A DNA stretch of 64,000 nucleotides. It comes from AC-32 sp963717475 (GTDB lineage Bacteria; Actinomycetota; Thermoleophilia; Gaiellales; Gaiellaceae). Position numbers and translations under genes: made by a program. A model generated the notes under the pieces. It searched no databases and was not told the origin of the DNA. It worked only from the letters and a program-made list of their open reading frames with translations. Every line of letters begins with the position of its first letter. Within the stretch, counting starts at the first letter, position 1. The stretch spans positions 2,542,001 to 2,606,000 of the forward strand of contig OY970337.1 of assembly GCA_963717475.1 (NCBI GenBank), read 5' to 3'. Of this stretch, positions 37,388-46,525 are shown piece after piece.

Positions 37388-38310
37388 ATGAGCGTCGCCC
37401 ACGAAGAATTGGCCGATTTCTCGGCCCAGCGGGACGAGCAGTCGGTGCCGGCGATGAACCGGTTGAAGAACATCGTGCGCGACAACTCGCCTCTCCCGCC
37501 GTACTTCACGGGCGACCGGTCGGCACTCGAGGCCGCTTCCCACCAGCAATCGCGCGCGGTCTACCTCGGGGACGAAACCCTGCTGTGCCGGGTGCTCGGC
37601 AAGTACCTCATGTACGTCGACGCCCTTGAGACCGGAATCGCTCCGCACCTGTGCCTCGACGGCTACTGGGAGTCGTGGATCACTGTGGCCCTTGCCCGGA
37701 CGCTACGACGGGAATGGCATTGCCTCGACATCGGCGCGAACCACGGCTACTACACGCTGATCATGGCCGACGCGGTCGGGCCTAAAGGTCGCGTAGTTCC
37801 CATCGAGCCGACCCCGCGACTCGCCGATCTGCTCCGTCAGACGCTGGACGTGAACGGGTTCCCACATGTGGAGGTCGTGCAAAGGGCGGCATCCGACGTG
37901 GACGAAAAGACGCTCCAGCTCGTCATCCCGCGACATCGGAGCCTCAACGCTCGGGTGTCCGAGGTCGCCGCGCCGGACGATGCCCGCGTCGACGTCGGCT
38001 CGGTGACGGTGGACGCGCTCACGAGCGATTGGCCCCGCGTCGACCTGATCAAGATCGACGTCGAGGGCGCGGAAGAGGCTGTCTGGCGCGGGATGGAAAA
38101 GACGATCGCGACGAACTCGAAGCTCGTCGTAATCCTGGAGTTCAATGCCGCTCGATACGAGGACCCGCGCGGTTTCCTGGGCGAGATCGAGAAGCCGGTT
38201 TCCCGCTGCGGTATATCGAGGTCAACGCTGAGGTCGTCGGGGTCTCGGTCCGGAAGCTCCTGACCACGCGCGTCGGGGAAGACTGGATGCTCTACCTCGC
38301 CAGAGGCTGA
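37388..38310 (+). CDS. FkbM-type methyltransferase, one apparent frameshift
   Basis: The frame from ATG 37388 encodes a helical N-terminal part and the FkbM core: WHCLDIGANHGYYTLIMADA, VVPIEPTPRLADLLRQTLD, ARVDVGSVTVDALT and DLIKIDVEGAEEAVWRGME (I-D-V-E-G-A-E motif), then LVVILEFNAARYEDPRGFLG. At about 38190 one base is missing and the sequence continues GFPLRYIEVNAEVVGVSVRK in the next frame to a stop at 38308-38310. It overlaps the convergent FkbM gene at 38292 by nineteen bases. Product is about 307 residues if corrected. Confidence 0.75.
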
Positions 38311-39032
38311 GCGCGGCTTGCTGACGCCGTCAGGGCGAGCTCGACGTAGTCGTCTTCGCGCTCGAGCAGCTCGTCGATCGAAGCCGGCTCGAGCTCACCC
38401 GAGCCCGAGACGATCGCAAGCTCGCGTCCGAGCGTGCGGTACCGCTCGAGGATCTCTCGTGGCTCGAGGCCCCAGAACGCCTGGCGCGGCCAAAACTCGG
38501 TGACGGCGAGCGGGCAGTCGGCGAGAAGTCGCCGCGCGCCCCAGACGACCGCGTGATCGCTGCCCTCCGCATCGATCTTCATGAGGTCGACGGGGCCGTT
38601 GATCAACGCATCGAGCGGCGCAGCCAGCACCTTCGTGCCCTCCGTGCCGAGGCCGATCTCGGTGCCGCCGCGATTCCCGTCCGGGGCCGTCAGCCGCATT
38701 GGCCTGAAGCCGCTCCACGCGGCGAAAGCGAACACCGACACGTTCGCGCAGCGGTGGCGACGCAGGTTCGCCCGCAGCAGCGCCACGCTGCCCGCGTCCG
38801 GCTCGAATGCGAAGACACGTCCACGGGGCCCGACGAGGCGCGAGGCGAGCACCGTGAAGTAGCCGATGAACGCGCCAACGTCGACGAAGGTCATTCCTGG
38901 ACGCAGCCGGGACTCGAGCAGTCGCACGACCTGCATCTCCCAGAAGCCGTGGGAGTGCATGCTCCTGGTGACTTCGTCGTCCGGGTGAGCCCATAGCTCC
39001 CCGACGTTCGTTTCGACCTCGACAGCGTCCAA
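38292..39032 (-). CDS. FkbM-type methyltransferase, intact
   Basis: The 246-residue protein has MTFVDVGAFIGYFTVLASRL (motif I), VFAFEPDAGSVALLRANLRR, a long middle with GGTEIGLGTEGTKVLAAPLD, then VDLMKIDAEGSDHAVVWGAR and LAVTEFWPRQAFWG. The MKIDAEGSD motif is that of FkbM. It probably O-methylates a sugar in the polymer. It is the last gene of the minus-strand cluster that starts near 43402. Confidence 0.85.
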   Translation of the reverse strand: MDAVEVETNVGELWAHPDDEVTRSMHSHGFWEMQVVRLLESRLRPGMTFVDVGAFIGYFTVLASRLVGPRGRVFAFEPDAGSVALLRANLRRHRCANVSVFAFAAWSGFRPMRLTAPDGNRGGTEIGLGTEGTKVLAAPLDALINGPVDLMKIDAEGSDHAVVWGARRLLADCPLAVTEFWPRQAFWGLEPREILERYRTLGRELAIVSGSGELEPASIDELLEREDDYVELALTASASRAQPLAR

Positions 39033-39036
39033 TCCG

Positions 39037-39468
39037 CTAACGGTCTAGCCCCAGCTTCTCGAGCTTCGCGAGCCGCGATTCGAGCGCCTTCACGCGATCG
39101 TCCAGCCGCTCACGTGTTGCCGCCTCGACGGCGATCGCCGTCTCGACGCGTGCGATCGCGGCGTCCGTCTGCTGCGCGAGATCGTCGAGCACATGAAGCT
39201 GCAGGCGGAAGAGGGTGCGTTTGACGAACGTGATCACGGGGCCGATCAGGGGCTTCGACGAAAAGCCCAGCTCTGGCCGGAATCTGACTCGTGGCCCCGC
39301 GCCCTCGAGATCGAATCCCTGGACGATCGGGACGCTGGGCGTCTGCAGCTCGACGCCGGAGAGATCATCGGCGTACTCCCCGGCGGCACGCGCGCGTTCG
39401 ACGCGGTCCTTCAGGTCGAGGACGACTCGCTCGACGGTGGTGCCGTCGTTCCCCTCAGGCTCTGGCAC
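39037..39468 (-). CDS. Coiled-coil protein of unknown function in GT operon
   Basis: The 143-residue product has an acidic N-terminal part (RVVLDLKDRVERARAAGEYA), a middle with PELGFSSKPLIGPVITFVKR and a C-terminal helix LAQQTDAAIARVETAIAVEA that continues to KALESRLAKLEKLG with heptad-like spacing of leucines and alanines. It could be a coiled-coil or membrane-associated helper. I recognise no family. Its place between a methyltransferase and a GT2 gene, with gaps of 4 and 35 bases, suggests an operon role, possibly assembling a glycosyltransferase complex. Confidence 0.65.
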   Translation of the reverse strand: MPEPEGNDGTTVERVVLDLKDRVERARAAGEYADDLSGVELQTPSVPIVQGFDLEGAGPRVRFRPELGFSSKPLIGPVITFVKRTLFRLQLHVLDDLAQQTDAAIARVETAIAVEAATRERLDDRVKALESRLAKLEKLGLDR

Positions 39469-39503
39469 ACGGTGAGGGTATCGCGGCGGTTGGCGGACAG
39501 CCG

Positions 39504-40259
39504 CTAGAGGCCGCGCAGGCTCTCAGGGTGCTTGCGGACGAAGCGGGCGATGCTGCGCCAGTGCCAGAGCGTCCGGCGGGTGAACAGGCGCTTGTCGGTG
39601 ACGGCCTGGTGGTGGTGGACCGCGACCGCCTGGGGGACGTACCACCGCTCCCAGCCGGCACGGCGCGCGCGGTAGGCGAGGTCGATCTCCTCGCCGTAGA
39701 GCCGGTAGCCCTCGTCGAAGCCGCCGAGCTCGTCGAGCAGCTCTCGGCGGAAGAAAAGGAAGGCGCCGAGCAGCCAGTCCGAGAGCGCCGGCTCGGTCGG
39801 GTGCTCGTCGAGCAGGTAGTGGCGGCGCTGCCGCTCCTGCGGCTTGAGCAGGCGGCGGAGCGGCGTGCGGCGGACGATCGTTCCTCGGACGGTCGGGAAG
39901 CTCCTGCGCGAGGGCTGCCGGCGGCCGTCGGGGTAGCGGAGCTCCGGGGCGGCGATCCCGCAGCGCGGGTGCGCGTCGGCGAAGTCGCGGAGCGCCGCGA
40001 TGCAGCCGTCCGCGGCTTCGATGTCGGAGTTCGACGCGACGACGTACGGCGCGGTCGTCGCGGCGACGCCGCGGTTGATGTTCGCCCCGAAGCCGAGCGT
40101 CGTCTCGTTCCGGATGACGCGGGCTGAGCCCGTCGTCGGGTCGCCGCCGGGGTTGGCGACGAGCACGAGCTCGTCGACCTGCGGCGCGAGCGACTCGAGG
40201 CACGGTCCCGGGTCGGGGTCGCCGGGCGTCCAGATCACGACCGCGGCGACGGCGCTCAC
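39504..40259 (-). CDS. Glycosyltransferase family 2 (rhamnosyl-type)
   Basis: The 251-residue GT-A protein starts at GTG 40259 (overlap GTGA) with VSAVAAVVIWTPGDPDPGP. It has ELVLVANPGGDPTTGSARVI, GFGANINRGVAATTAPYVVA, SNSDIEAADGCIAAL (D-x-D-like SDI), LLGAFLFFRRELLDELGGFD and YRLYGEEIDLAYRARRAGWE (the ED/E-D motif of inverting GT2). It resembles enzymes that add rhamnose or similar sugars to polysaccharides. Confidence 0.84.
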   Translation of the reverse strand: MSAVAAVVIWTPGDPDPGPCLESLAPQVDELVLVANPGGDPTTGSARVIRNETTLGFGANINRGVAATTAPYVVASNSDIEAADGCIAALRDFADAHPRCGIAAPELRYPDGRRQPSRRSFPTVRGTIVRRTPLRRLLKPQERQRRHYLLDEHPTEPALSDWLLGAFLFFRRELLDELGGFDEGYRLYGEEIDLAYRARRAGWERWYVPQAVAVHHHQAVTDKRLFTRRTLWHWRSIARFVRKHPESLRGL

Positions 40260-41311
40260 ACGAGCTCCCGGTAGACGGCGAGGGTTCGGCGGGCGGTCTC
40301 GGCCCAGGTGAACCGCGCCGCGCGGGCGAGACCGGCTGCCGAGAGTCTCTCTCTGTCGGCGAGTGCCCGCTCGATCCCGCCGGCGAGCTCGACGGGGTTT
40401 CGCTCCGCGACGAGGATCGCCGCGTCCCCCGCGGCCTCCGGCAGTGCGCCGGCGGTGGTCGTGACGACCGGCGTCCCCGAGGCCATCGCCTCGAGCACCG
40501 GGAGCCCGAACCCCTCGTAGCGCGAAGGGAAGACCAGACATGCGGCTCCGCGGTAGAGGCCGGCGAGCTCTTCGAGGGAGACGTGGCCGCGGAACTGGAC
40601 GCGGTCGCGCAGGCCCGCGCGCTCCACGGCGCGCTCGGCGTCGGCCCGGCCTCCTTTGTCCGGCCCCACGAGGACGAGACGCGGCGCGCCGTCGCCGAGC
40701 AGCGCGACCGCCTCGATCGCGGCGACGGGGTCCTTGCGCGCCTGGAGGGCGCTGACGAAGAGCGCATACGGCTCGCCGTCGGGGCTCGGCCCATCCGGGT
40801 GGAAGACCGGGTCGACGCCGGGCGGCGTGACGACGATCTTCTCCTCGGGGATGCCGTAGAGCTCGACCAGGTCGCCCTTGGTCAGCTCGGAAAGCGTCAG
40901 GATGCGCGCCGCGGCGTGGGCGGCTCGGGGCACGACCCGCCGGAAGATGAGCCGGTCGCGCATGCCCATCACGGTTGCGTCCCGCTCGAACGAGAGGTCC
41001 TGGATCGTCACGACCGAATGGCCCGAGTAGCCGCGGGGAAGCGCATGCAGGAAATGCGCGACCGCCGGGTGCAGGCGGCGCAGGAGCCGGGGGAGCGTGA
41101 CGGCCATCCGCAGGATCTGGCTCCGCGCCTCGAGCTCGACCGGCTCGATTCCGGCTGGAACCAGGTCCGGCCGCCTAGTGACCGCGGCCAGCCGCAGGCC
41201 GGACGTGTCCTCCGCGGAGAAGCCCGCGAGGAGCCCGGCCACGTAGGTCTCGTCGCCGGTCCGCCGCCGGCCCAGCACGTCGGCGTCGATCACTACGAGC
41301 GGCGGCGTCAC
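40256..41311 (-). CDS. Glycosyltransferase family 4 (GT-B)
   Basis: The 351-residue protein starts at GTG 41311 (overlap GTGA) with VTPPLVVIDADVLGRRRTGD, then SVVTIQDLSFERDATVMG and ILTLSELTKGDLVELYGIPE. The donor side has EPYALFVSALQARKDPVAAI and SRYEGFGLPVLEAMASGTPV (E-x7-E). It is very similar in layout to the two GT4 genes next to it, suggesting a run of related transferases adding consecutive sugars. Confidence 0.87.
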   Translation of the reverse strand: MTPPLVVIDADVLGRRRTGDETYVAGLLAGFSAEDTSGLRLAAVTRRPDLVPAGIEPVELEARSQILRMAVTLPRLLRRLHPAVAHFLHALPRGYSGHSVVTIQDLSFERDATVMGMRDRLIFRRVVPRAAHAAARILTLSELTKGDLVELYGIPEEKIVVTPPGVDPVFHPDGPSPDGEPYALFVSALQARKDPVAAIEAVALLGDGAPRLVLVGPDKGGRADAERAVERAGLRDRVQFRGHVSLEELAGLYRGAACLVFPSRYEGFGLPVLEAMASGTPVVTTTAGALPEAAGDAAILVAERNPVELAGGIERALADRERLSAAGLARAARFTWAETARRTLAVYRELV

Positions 41312-42315
41312 GCCGCGGCCTCGCGGTAGACGTCGACGGTTGCGCGGGCGACCGCGTCCCACGAGAACGCCTTCGCCCGTTCGAGACCCAGCGCGCGCAG
41401 CTCCTCGTGCCGGTCGATCGCCTCGGCCAGTCCCGCAGCGATCGCGTCCGGGTCGGTGGGGTCGACGAGCACGGCTGCGCCGCCCGTGACCTCCGGAGCC
41501 GAGCCCGCGTTCGCCGCCACGACCGGCGCGCCGCACGCCATCGCCTCGACCAGCGGCAGCCCGAACCCCTCGTAGGCCGAGAGGTACGCGACGCAGCGCG
41601 CGCCGCGGTACAGCCGGGCGAGCTCGTCGTCGGGCACGAACCCGAGCTGCTGCACGCGGTCGCCCGACACGTCGACGCCGCCCCAGCCGCGCATCCCGGC
41701 GACAAGGAGGCGTGAGCCGTTCAGCCCAGCCCGCTCGAAGCCGTCCACGAGCCGGTCGAGGTTCTTGCGCGGCTCGAGCGTCCCGACCGTGAGCACGTAG
41801 TCGCCGAAGGCCGCGTCCCCGTCCGCGACGAAGGGGGCGCCGACCGCGTGCGGGATCACGCGGATCTTCTCGTCGGGAACGTCGAGCAGCTCGAGCAGCT
41901 CCTGCCGTGTGAACTCCGAGGCTGCGATCAGGCGCCGCGCCGCCCGTACGACCCGCGGCAGCACGACGCGGCTGTACTCGCCCGTCCAGCGGTTGAACAG
42001 CTCCGGGTGCCGCAACACGGCGATGTCGTGGAGCGTGACGACGAGCGGCACGGACGACCTCACCGGCGCGCGATGGGTCGGGCAATGCAGGACGTCCACT
42101 CCGTCGAACCGCGCGCGCAGCGGCAGCGCCGCGAGATACCACCCGACGTCACGTACCGGGACGAGAGCCCGGCTCGAGCTCCCGAAGCTGTAGCGCCGAA
42201 CCTCGACCGCGTCCGGCGGGAGCGCTTCGAGCAGCGATTCGATGTAGCGCGCGGCCCCCGCGCGCGTCAGCGCGAGCGGCGAGACGTCCAGCCCGACACG
42301 CAGGCGTCCGGTCAT
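41308..42315 (-). CDS. Glycosyltransferase family 4 (GT-B)
   Basis: The 335-residue product begins MTGRLRVGLDVSPLALTRAG at ATG 42315. It has LVVTLHDIAVLRHPELFNRW and RLIAASEFTRQELLELLDVP in the acceptor half, and DYVLTVGTLEPRKNLDRLVD and SAYEGFGLPLVEAMACGAPV (E-x7-E) in the donor half. The next gene upstream ends four bases before the start. It is one of three related GT4 genes in this operon. Confidence 0.88.
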   Translation of the reverse strand: MTGRLRVGLDVSPLALTRAGAARYIESLLEALPPDAVEVRRYSFGSSSRALVPVRDVGWYLAALPLRARFDGVDVLHCPTHRAPVRSSVPLVVTLHDIAVLRHPELFNRWTGEYSRVVLPRVVRAARRLIAASEFTRQELLELLDVPDEKIRVIPHAVGAPFVADGDAAFGDYVLTVGTLEPRKNLDRLVDGFERAGLNGSRLLVAGMRGWGGVDVSGDRVQQLGFVPDDELARLYRGARCVAYLSAYEGFGLPLVEAMACGAPVVAANAGSAPEVTGGAAVLVDPTDPDAIAAGLAEAIDRHEELRALGLERAKAFSWDAVARATVDVYREAAA

Positions 42316-42319
42316 CGGT

Positions 42320-43402
42320 TCAGTCTCCCAGAGCGCGTTCGTACCCGGCCAGGACGGTCTCGCCGAGGGCGCGGTAGGTGAAGCGTGCCGCGTGCACGAG
42401 CCCTCGCTCTCGCAAGGCGGACGGGCCGCCGAGCGCCTGCTCGAGCGCGTCCGCGAACGCTTGCGGCTCGTCCGGGTCGGCGCGCAGGGCGGCATCTCCG
42501 CAGGCCTCGTCGAGCGACGGGTGGGACGAGACGACGGTCGGCACGCCGCAGGCCAGAGCCTCCACGACCGGGAGGCCGAAGCCCTCGAACCGCGAGGGGT
42601 AGGCGAATGCCGCCGCTCCGCGGTAGAGCCCGGCCAGCTCGTCAATTGGCACGTAACCGAGCAGGCGCACGCCCTCCCCCTCGAGCGACCGCGGCTCCCA
42701 GCCTGCGGGCCCAGCCAGGGCGAGGGTCAGCTCCGGCCGAGCCTGGCGAAGGAGCCCGAAGCCCTCGATGAGCGTCGGGAGGTTCTTGCGCGGCTCGCGG
42801 GTCGAGACGGCGAGGACGTACGGTCCGCCGAGGTCCTTCCGCGACCCCTCGGGCGTGAAGATCGGATCGACCCCGGGGTAGGCGACGGCGATCCGATCCT
42901 CGGGCACTTCGAGAAGCCCTCTCAGCTCGGACGCGGTGAAGCGCGAGTCGGCGAAGAGCAGGTCGCAGGTGCGCGCCGCGTTCTCGTACTTCGGAGCGTG
43001 CATCCGCGCCGTCCCACGCTCGACGAGCTCGGGGAACCGCAGCGGGACGAGATCGTGCACGGTGGTCACACGCGCTCCGCCGCGTTGAGGTGGGTACATC
43101 CAGTCCGAGAAGTGGAAGACGTCGAGCGGGCCGACGATCCTCTCCACCGGTGGCCGTCCGAGCTTGCTCCAGGCCGACCGCCACCATCGTGCCCGCGGCA
43201 GCAGCGGCAAGCGGAGCTCGACGGGCACGCCCTCCAGGGCCTCGTGGATCCGTCTGCGTCCGGCGGGCCCCGAGAGTCCGAACGCGACGACCTCGTGCCG
43301 GCCGCCGGCGACCTCCAACAGCCCCGTGAGCAAGCCGCGCACGTAGTTCCCGATTCCCGTGCGTGAGACGGAAAGCGGGCTGACGTCGATCACGATTCGC
43401 AA
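42320..43402 (-). CDS. Glycosyltransferase family 4 (GT-B), operon lead gene
   Basis: The 360-residue protein begins at TTG 43402 with MRIVIDVSPLSVSRTGIGNY. VTTVHDLVPLRFPELVERGT and LLFADSRFTASELRGLLEVP are in the acceptor half; GPYVLAVSTREPRKNLPTLI and SRFEGFGLPVVEALACGVPT (E-x7-E) are in the donor half. It is divergent from the ABC exporter gene at 43436, and a GATACT hexamer on the minus strand (43422-43427) that overlaps the exporter's -10 may drive it. Confidence 0.87.
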   Translation of the reverse strand: MRIVIDVSPLSVSRTGIGNYVRGLLTGLLEVAGGRHEVVAFGLSGPAGRRRIHEALEGVPVELRLPLLPRARWWRSAWSKLGRPPVERIVGPLDVFHFSDWMYPPQRGGARVTTVHDLVPLRFPELVERGTARMHAPKYENAARTCDLLFADSRFTASELRGLLEVPEDRIAVAYPGVDPIFTPEGSRKDLGGPYVLAVSTREPRKNLPTLIEGFGLLRQARPELTLALAGPAGWEPRSLEGEGVRLLGYVPIDELAGLYRGAAAFAYPSRFEGFGLPVVEALACGVPTVVSSHPSLDEACGDAALRADPDEPQAFADALEQALGGPSALRERGLVHAARFTYRALGETVLAGYERALGD

Positions 43403-43423
43403 ATGGCCCTCGATGGCGCTGAG

Positions 43424-43429
43424 TATCCT
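43424..43429 (+). promoter_or_regulatory. Predicted -10 box (leaderless), shared with divergent promoter
   Basis: TATCCT lies six bases before ATG 43436, which supports that start over TTG/ATG codons further upstream. The minus-strand hexamer GATACT (43422-43427) overlaps it and could serve the divergent GT operon. Confidence 0.5.
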
Positions 43430-43435
43430 GCCCGC

Positions 43436-44266
43436 ATGGCCGTCAACGTCGGCGCCCGCACGGGGGCGCTCCCCCGGCTCAACTGGCTGACCGGCTACGG
43501 CGAGCTGCTGAAGACCCTTCTACGCAGGGAAATTCGCATGCGCTACAAGGGGTCGGCGCTCGGCATCGTCTGGTCGCTGGTCTACCCGCTCGTGATGATG
43601 GGCGTCTACACGCTCGTCTTCTCGGTGCTCTGGCGGACCGCGGGCAACATTCCGCACTACCCGCTCTTCGTGCTCGCCGGGCTGGCGGTGTGGGGCTTCT
43701 TCCAGGCCGGTGTGCAGCTCGGGACGAGCTCCCTGATCGCCAACGCGGACCTGGTGAAGAAGGTCTGGTTCCCGCGCGAGCTGATTCCCGCGGCGTCGGT
43801 GCTGGCCCAGCTGACCGCGGCCGCGGTCATGTTCGCGATCCTCGTGCCCGCCTGCCTGATCGCGGTGCCGGAGACGGGAAGGACGATCGTGCTCGCGGTC
43901 CCGATCTTCGCGGCGCTCGTCTGCCTCACGCTCGGCTTCGCGTGGCTGCTTTCGATCGTGAACGTCTTCTTCCGCGACGTCGAGCACCTGCTCGCGGTGA
44001 TGTTCCTGCCGTGGTTCTTCCTCACTCCGGTTCTCTACAGCCTCGAGCAGCTCCCCGCCGCGGAGAGCCACGGCTGGCTGATCGACGTGATGCGCTACGG
44101 CAACCCGGTTACGCCGTACGTCGAGGGCTTTCGGGCCACATTGCTGCAGGACACGGTTCCGGGCCCGGGGCTGCTGCTGTACATCTTCGTCGTCGGCCCC
44201 GCGCTGGCCCTGCTCGGGCTGTGGGTCGTGCAGCGCTACGAGGACCGCATTGCCGTCGAGCTCTGA
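43436..44266 (+). CDS. ABC-2 type polysaccharide exporter permease (Wzm/TagG-like)
   Basis: The 276-residue protein has six hydrophobic helices. The N-terminal amphipathic part YGELLKTLLRREIRMRYKGS leads into the first helix, typical of Wzm/TagG permeases, and the later LVKKVWFPRELIPAASVLAQ and FFRDVEHLLAVMFLPWFFLT are the conserved ABC-2 segments. It pairs with the ATPase gene at 44250, overlapping it by 17 bases, and exports completed polysaccharide or glycolipid. Confidence 0.9.
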   Translation: MAVNVGARTGALPRLNWLTGYGELLKTLLRREIRMRYKGSALGIVWSLVYPLVMMGVYTLVFSVLWRTAGNIPHYPLFVLAGLAVWGFFQAGVQLGTSSLIANADLVKKVWFPRELIPAASVLAQLTAAAVMFAILVPACLIAVPETGRTIVLAVPIFAALVCLTLGFAWLLSIVNVFFRDVEHLLAVMFLPWFFLTPVLYSLEQLPAAESHGWLIDVMRYGNPVTPYVEGFRATLLQDTVPGPGLLLYIFVVGPALALLGLWVVQRYEDRIAVEL

Positions 44267-45485
44267 GGCCGCGACCGGGGTCGCTCCCGGCGAGATCGTC
44301 GGGCGGGACGTGTCGCGGCGGTTCAAGATCACGCTCGCGCCGACCCGCTCGCTGAAGGAGGCGATTCTCCGCCGCGAGCTCCCGCAGACGCGCGAGCTCT
44401 GGGCGCTGCGCGACGTCGATCTCCACGTCGAGCCGGGCGAGGCTTTCGGGATCGTCGGACGCAACGGCTCGGGCAAGTCGACGCTGCTCAAGCTGATCGC
44501 GGGCATCTTCGCGCCGACGACGGGCACGCTTTCCGTCGGTGGGCGCGTCGGCTCGCTGATCGAGATCGGCGCCGGCTTTCACCCGGAGTTCACGGGCCGG
44601 GAGAACGTCTACCTCAACGCCTCGATCTACGGCCTCAAGCGCAGCTACGTCGACGAGCACATCGACGAGATTCTGCAGTTCGCCGAGCTCGAGGCCTTTG
44701 CCGACGTGCCCGTGCGCACCTACTCGTCCGGGATGTACATGCGCCTCGGGTTCTCGGTCGCGATGCACATCAACCCCGACCTGCTGCTGCTCGACGAGGT
44801 GCTGGCGGTCGGAGACGAGTCGTTCCAGCAGAAGTGCTACGGGCGGATCGCCGACTTCAAGGCCGCGGGCGGGACGATCGTCTTCGTCTCGCACGACCCG
44901 AATGCGGTCGAGCGCGTCTGCGACCGGGCGATCATGCTCGAGGACGGCCGCGTCGTCGAGGAGGGGGCGGCGACCGACGTCGTGCACGCCTACCACCGGC
45001 GCCTCGTGACCGGCGGCGACGAGGAGGAGCGGATGAGCTCGAACGGCCGCGCGGCGGGTCTCTGCCGCGTGCACGAGGTGCGCGCCGTGGCCGGCGACGG
45101 GACGGCGCGCGACCGTTTCACCGAGGGCGAGCCCGCGATGCTCGAGGTCTGGCTCTGGGCCGAGGAGCCGCTCGACGGCGTCCGCGTGACGGTCGGGATC
45201 AGGGACGGGACCGGCCGGCCGGTCGGCTCGCAGATGCTGCCCGACGTGCGCCTTCGCGCGCAGCGGCTGGAACGGGTCCGCCTGCACTTCCCAGGCCTCC
45301 CGATGCGCGAGGGCCGCTACATCGTCGACGTCGGCGTGGGCGGCCGCGACGGGCGCGCCGAGCTGGCCTTGGCGGAACGCGCGCTCGAGCTCACGGTCTT
45401 CGGGCAGGACTCCGGCGCCTCGGGCCCGATCCGGCTCGGGGGGACCTGGGAGCTGCCGCCCGTAGACGGAACCGGCGAAAGCTAA
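44250..45485 (+). CDS. ABC exporter ATPase with Wzt-like C-terminal domain
   Basis: The 411-residue protein starts at TTG 44250 (GAGGA just upstream). The N-terminal 240 residues are an ABC ATPase: Walker A GRNGSGKSTLLKLIAG, Q-loop region IEIGAGFHPEFTGRENVYLN, signature YSSGMYMRLGFSVAMH and Walker B LLLLDEVLAVGDE, then the switch histidine in FVSHDPNAVER. The remaining ~150 residues (from about VHEVRAVAGDG to ALELTVFGQD) form a beta-rich region like the Wzt-C domain that reads the non-reducing end of O-antigens. Its stop TAA is part of the -10 box of hemE. Confidence 0.9.
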   Translation: MPSSSEAATGVAPGEIVGRDVSRRFKITLAPTRSLKEAILRRELPQTRELWALRDVDLHVEPGEAFGIVGRNGSGKSTLLKLIAGIFAPTTGTLSVGGRVGSLIEIGAGFHPEFTGRENVYLNASIYGLKRSYVDEHIDEILQFAELEAFADVPVRTYSSGMYMRLGFSVAMHINPDLLLLDEVLAVGDESFQQKCYGRIADFKAAGGTIVFVSHDPNAVERVCDRAIMLEDGRVVEEGAATDVVHAYHRRLVTGGDEEERMSSNGRAAGLCRVHEVRAVAGDGTARDRFTEGEPAMLEVWLWAEEPLDGVRVTVGIRDGTGRPVGSQMLPDVRLRAQRLERVRLHFPGLPMREGRYIVDVGVGGRDGRAELALAERALELTVFGQDSGASGPIRLGGTWELPPVDGTGES

Positions 45486-45488
45486 CGT
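45483..45488 (+). promoter_or_regulatory. Predicted -10 box (leaderless) of hemE
   Basis: TAACGT contains the stop codon of the ABC ATPase and lies six bases before ATG 45495. No Shine-Dalgarno sequence is needed for such a start. Confidence 0.5.
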
Positions 45489-45494
45489 GAGGGC

Positions 45495-46525
45495 ATGAGC
45501 GAGCCGCTGGTCGTCAGGGCCGCTCGCCGGGAGCCCGTCGAGCGCACGCCGGTCTGGTTCATGCGCCAGGCCGGGCGTTCGCTGCCCGAGTATCGCGAGC
45601 TGCGGAAGCAGTACGGGCTCTTCGACATCTGCTTCGAGCCGGAGCTCTGCGCGGAGGTGACTCTCCAGCCGGTGCGGCGGCACGACGTGGACGCGGCCGT
45701 GATGTTCGCGGACATCATGCTGCCGGTTCTCGGGATGGGGGTCGAGGTCGAGCTCGTGGAGAACGTCGGGCCGGTGATCGCCGAGCCGGTGCGGACGATG
45801 GCCGACGTCGAGCGCCTGCGCGTGCCCGAGCCGGAGGAGTCCGTGCCGTTCGTGCTCGAGTCGGTCCGGCTGGTGCGGGAGGCACTGCGTGACGACCAGG
45901 CCGTGGTCGGGTTCGCCGGAGGGCCGTTCACCGTGGCCGGCTACCTGATCGAGGGCAAGCCGTCGCGCGACTTCAAGCTGACGAAGACCTGCATGTACGC
46001 GCAGCCGGACGTCTGGCACGCGCTGATGGAGAAGCTGAGCGCGGCGTTCGCCTCGTACGTCGCCGCTTGCGTCCGGTCGGGCGCCGACGTGATCCAGCTC
46101 TTCGACTCGTGGGCGGGCGCCTTGTCGGTCGCCGACTACCGCGAGTTCGTCGCGCCCTACTCGGCTCGCGTGCTCGCGGCGGTCGACGTCCCGACGATCC
46201 ACTTCGCCACGGGTGACGCGCACCTGCTCGAGGAGCGTGCGGAGGTCGGCGGCGGCGTGATCGGGGTCGACTGGCGCGTCCCGCTCGACGTCGCCTGGGA
46301 ACGGATCGGGCACGATCATGGGATCCAGGGCAACCTCGACGGCGCGGTCCTGCTCGGCCCGTGGGAGCGCGTGGCGACAGGCGTCGAGGACGTACTCGCG
46401 CGCGCCGGCGGCCGTCCGGGCCACATCTTCAACCTCGGCCACGGCGTGCGTGCCGGACACCGATCCGGACGGTGCTGCGCCGCCTCGTCGAGCTCGTCCA
46501 CGAGCGAACGCTGGTCGCCGCATGA
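45495..46525 (+). CDS. hemE: Uroporphyrinogen decarboxylase, two apparent frameshifts at the 3' end
   Basis: The main frame has the HemE sequence: RTPVWFMRQAGRSLPEYREL (substrate-binding arginines), DAAVMFADIMLPVLGMGVEV, VVGFAGGPFTVAGYLIEGKP, ADVIQLFDSWAGALSVADYR and HGIQGNLDGAVLLGPWE, and runs to GHIFNLGHGV. Two extra Gs (about 46450 and 46471) then shift the frame; with both removed the end reads PDTDP and VLRRLVELVHERTLVAA to a stop overlapping hemH. The enzyme decarboxylates uroporphyrinogen III to coproporphyrinogen III. Because the gene is essential in haem synthesis, the shifts are very probably sequence errors. Confidence 0.9.

Noticed and set aside
46440..46480. Programmed frameshifting in hemE
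   Set aside because: Two +1 steps 20 bases apart with no slippery site or stimulatory structure, in a gene not known to use it; sequence error is simpler.
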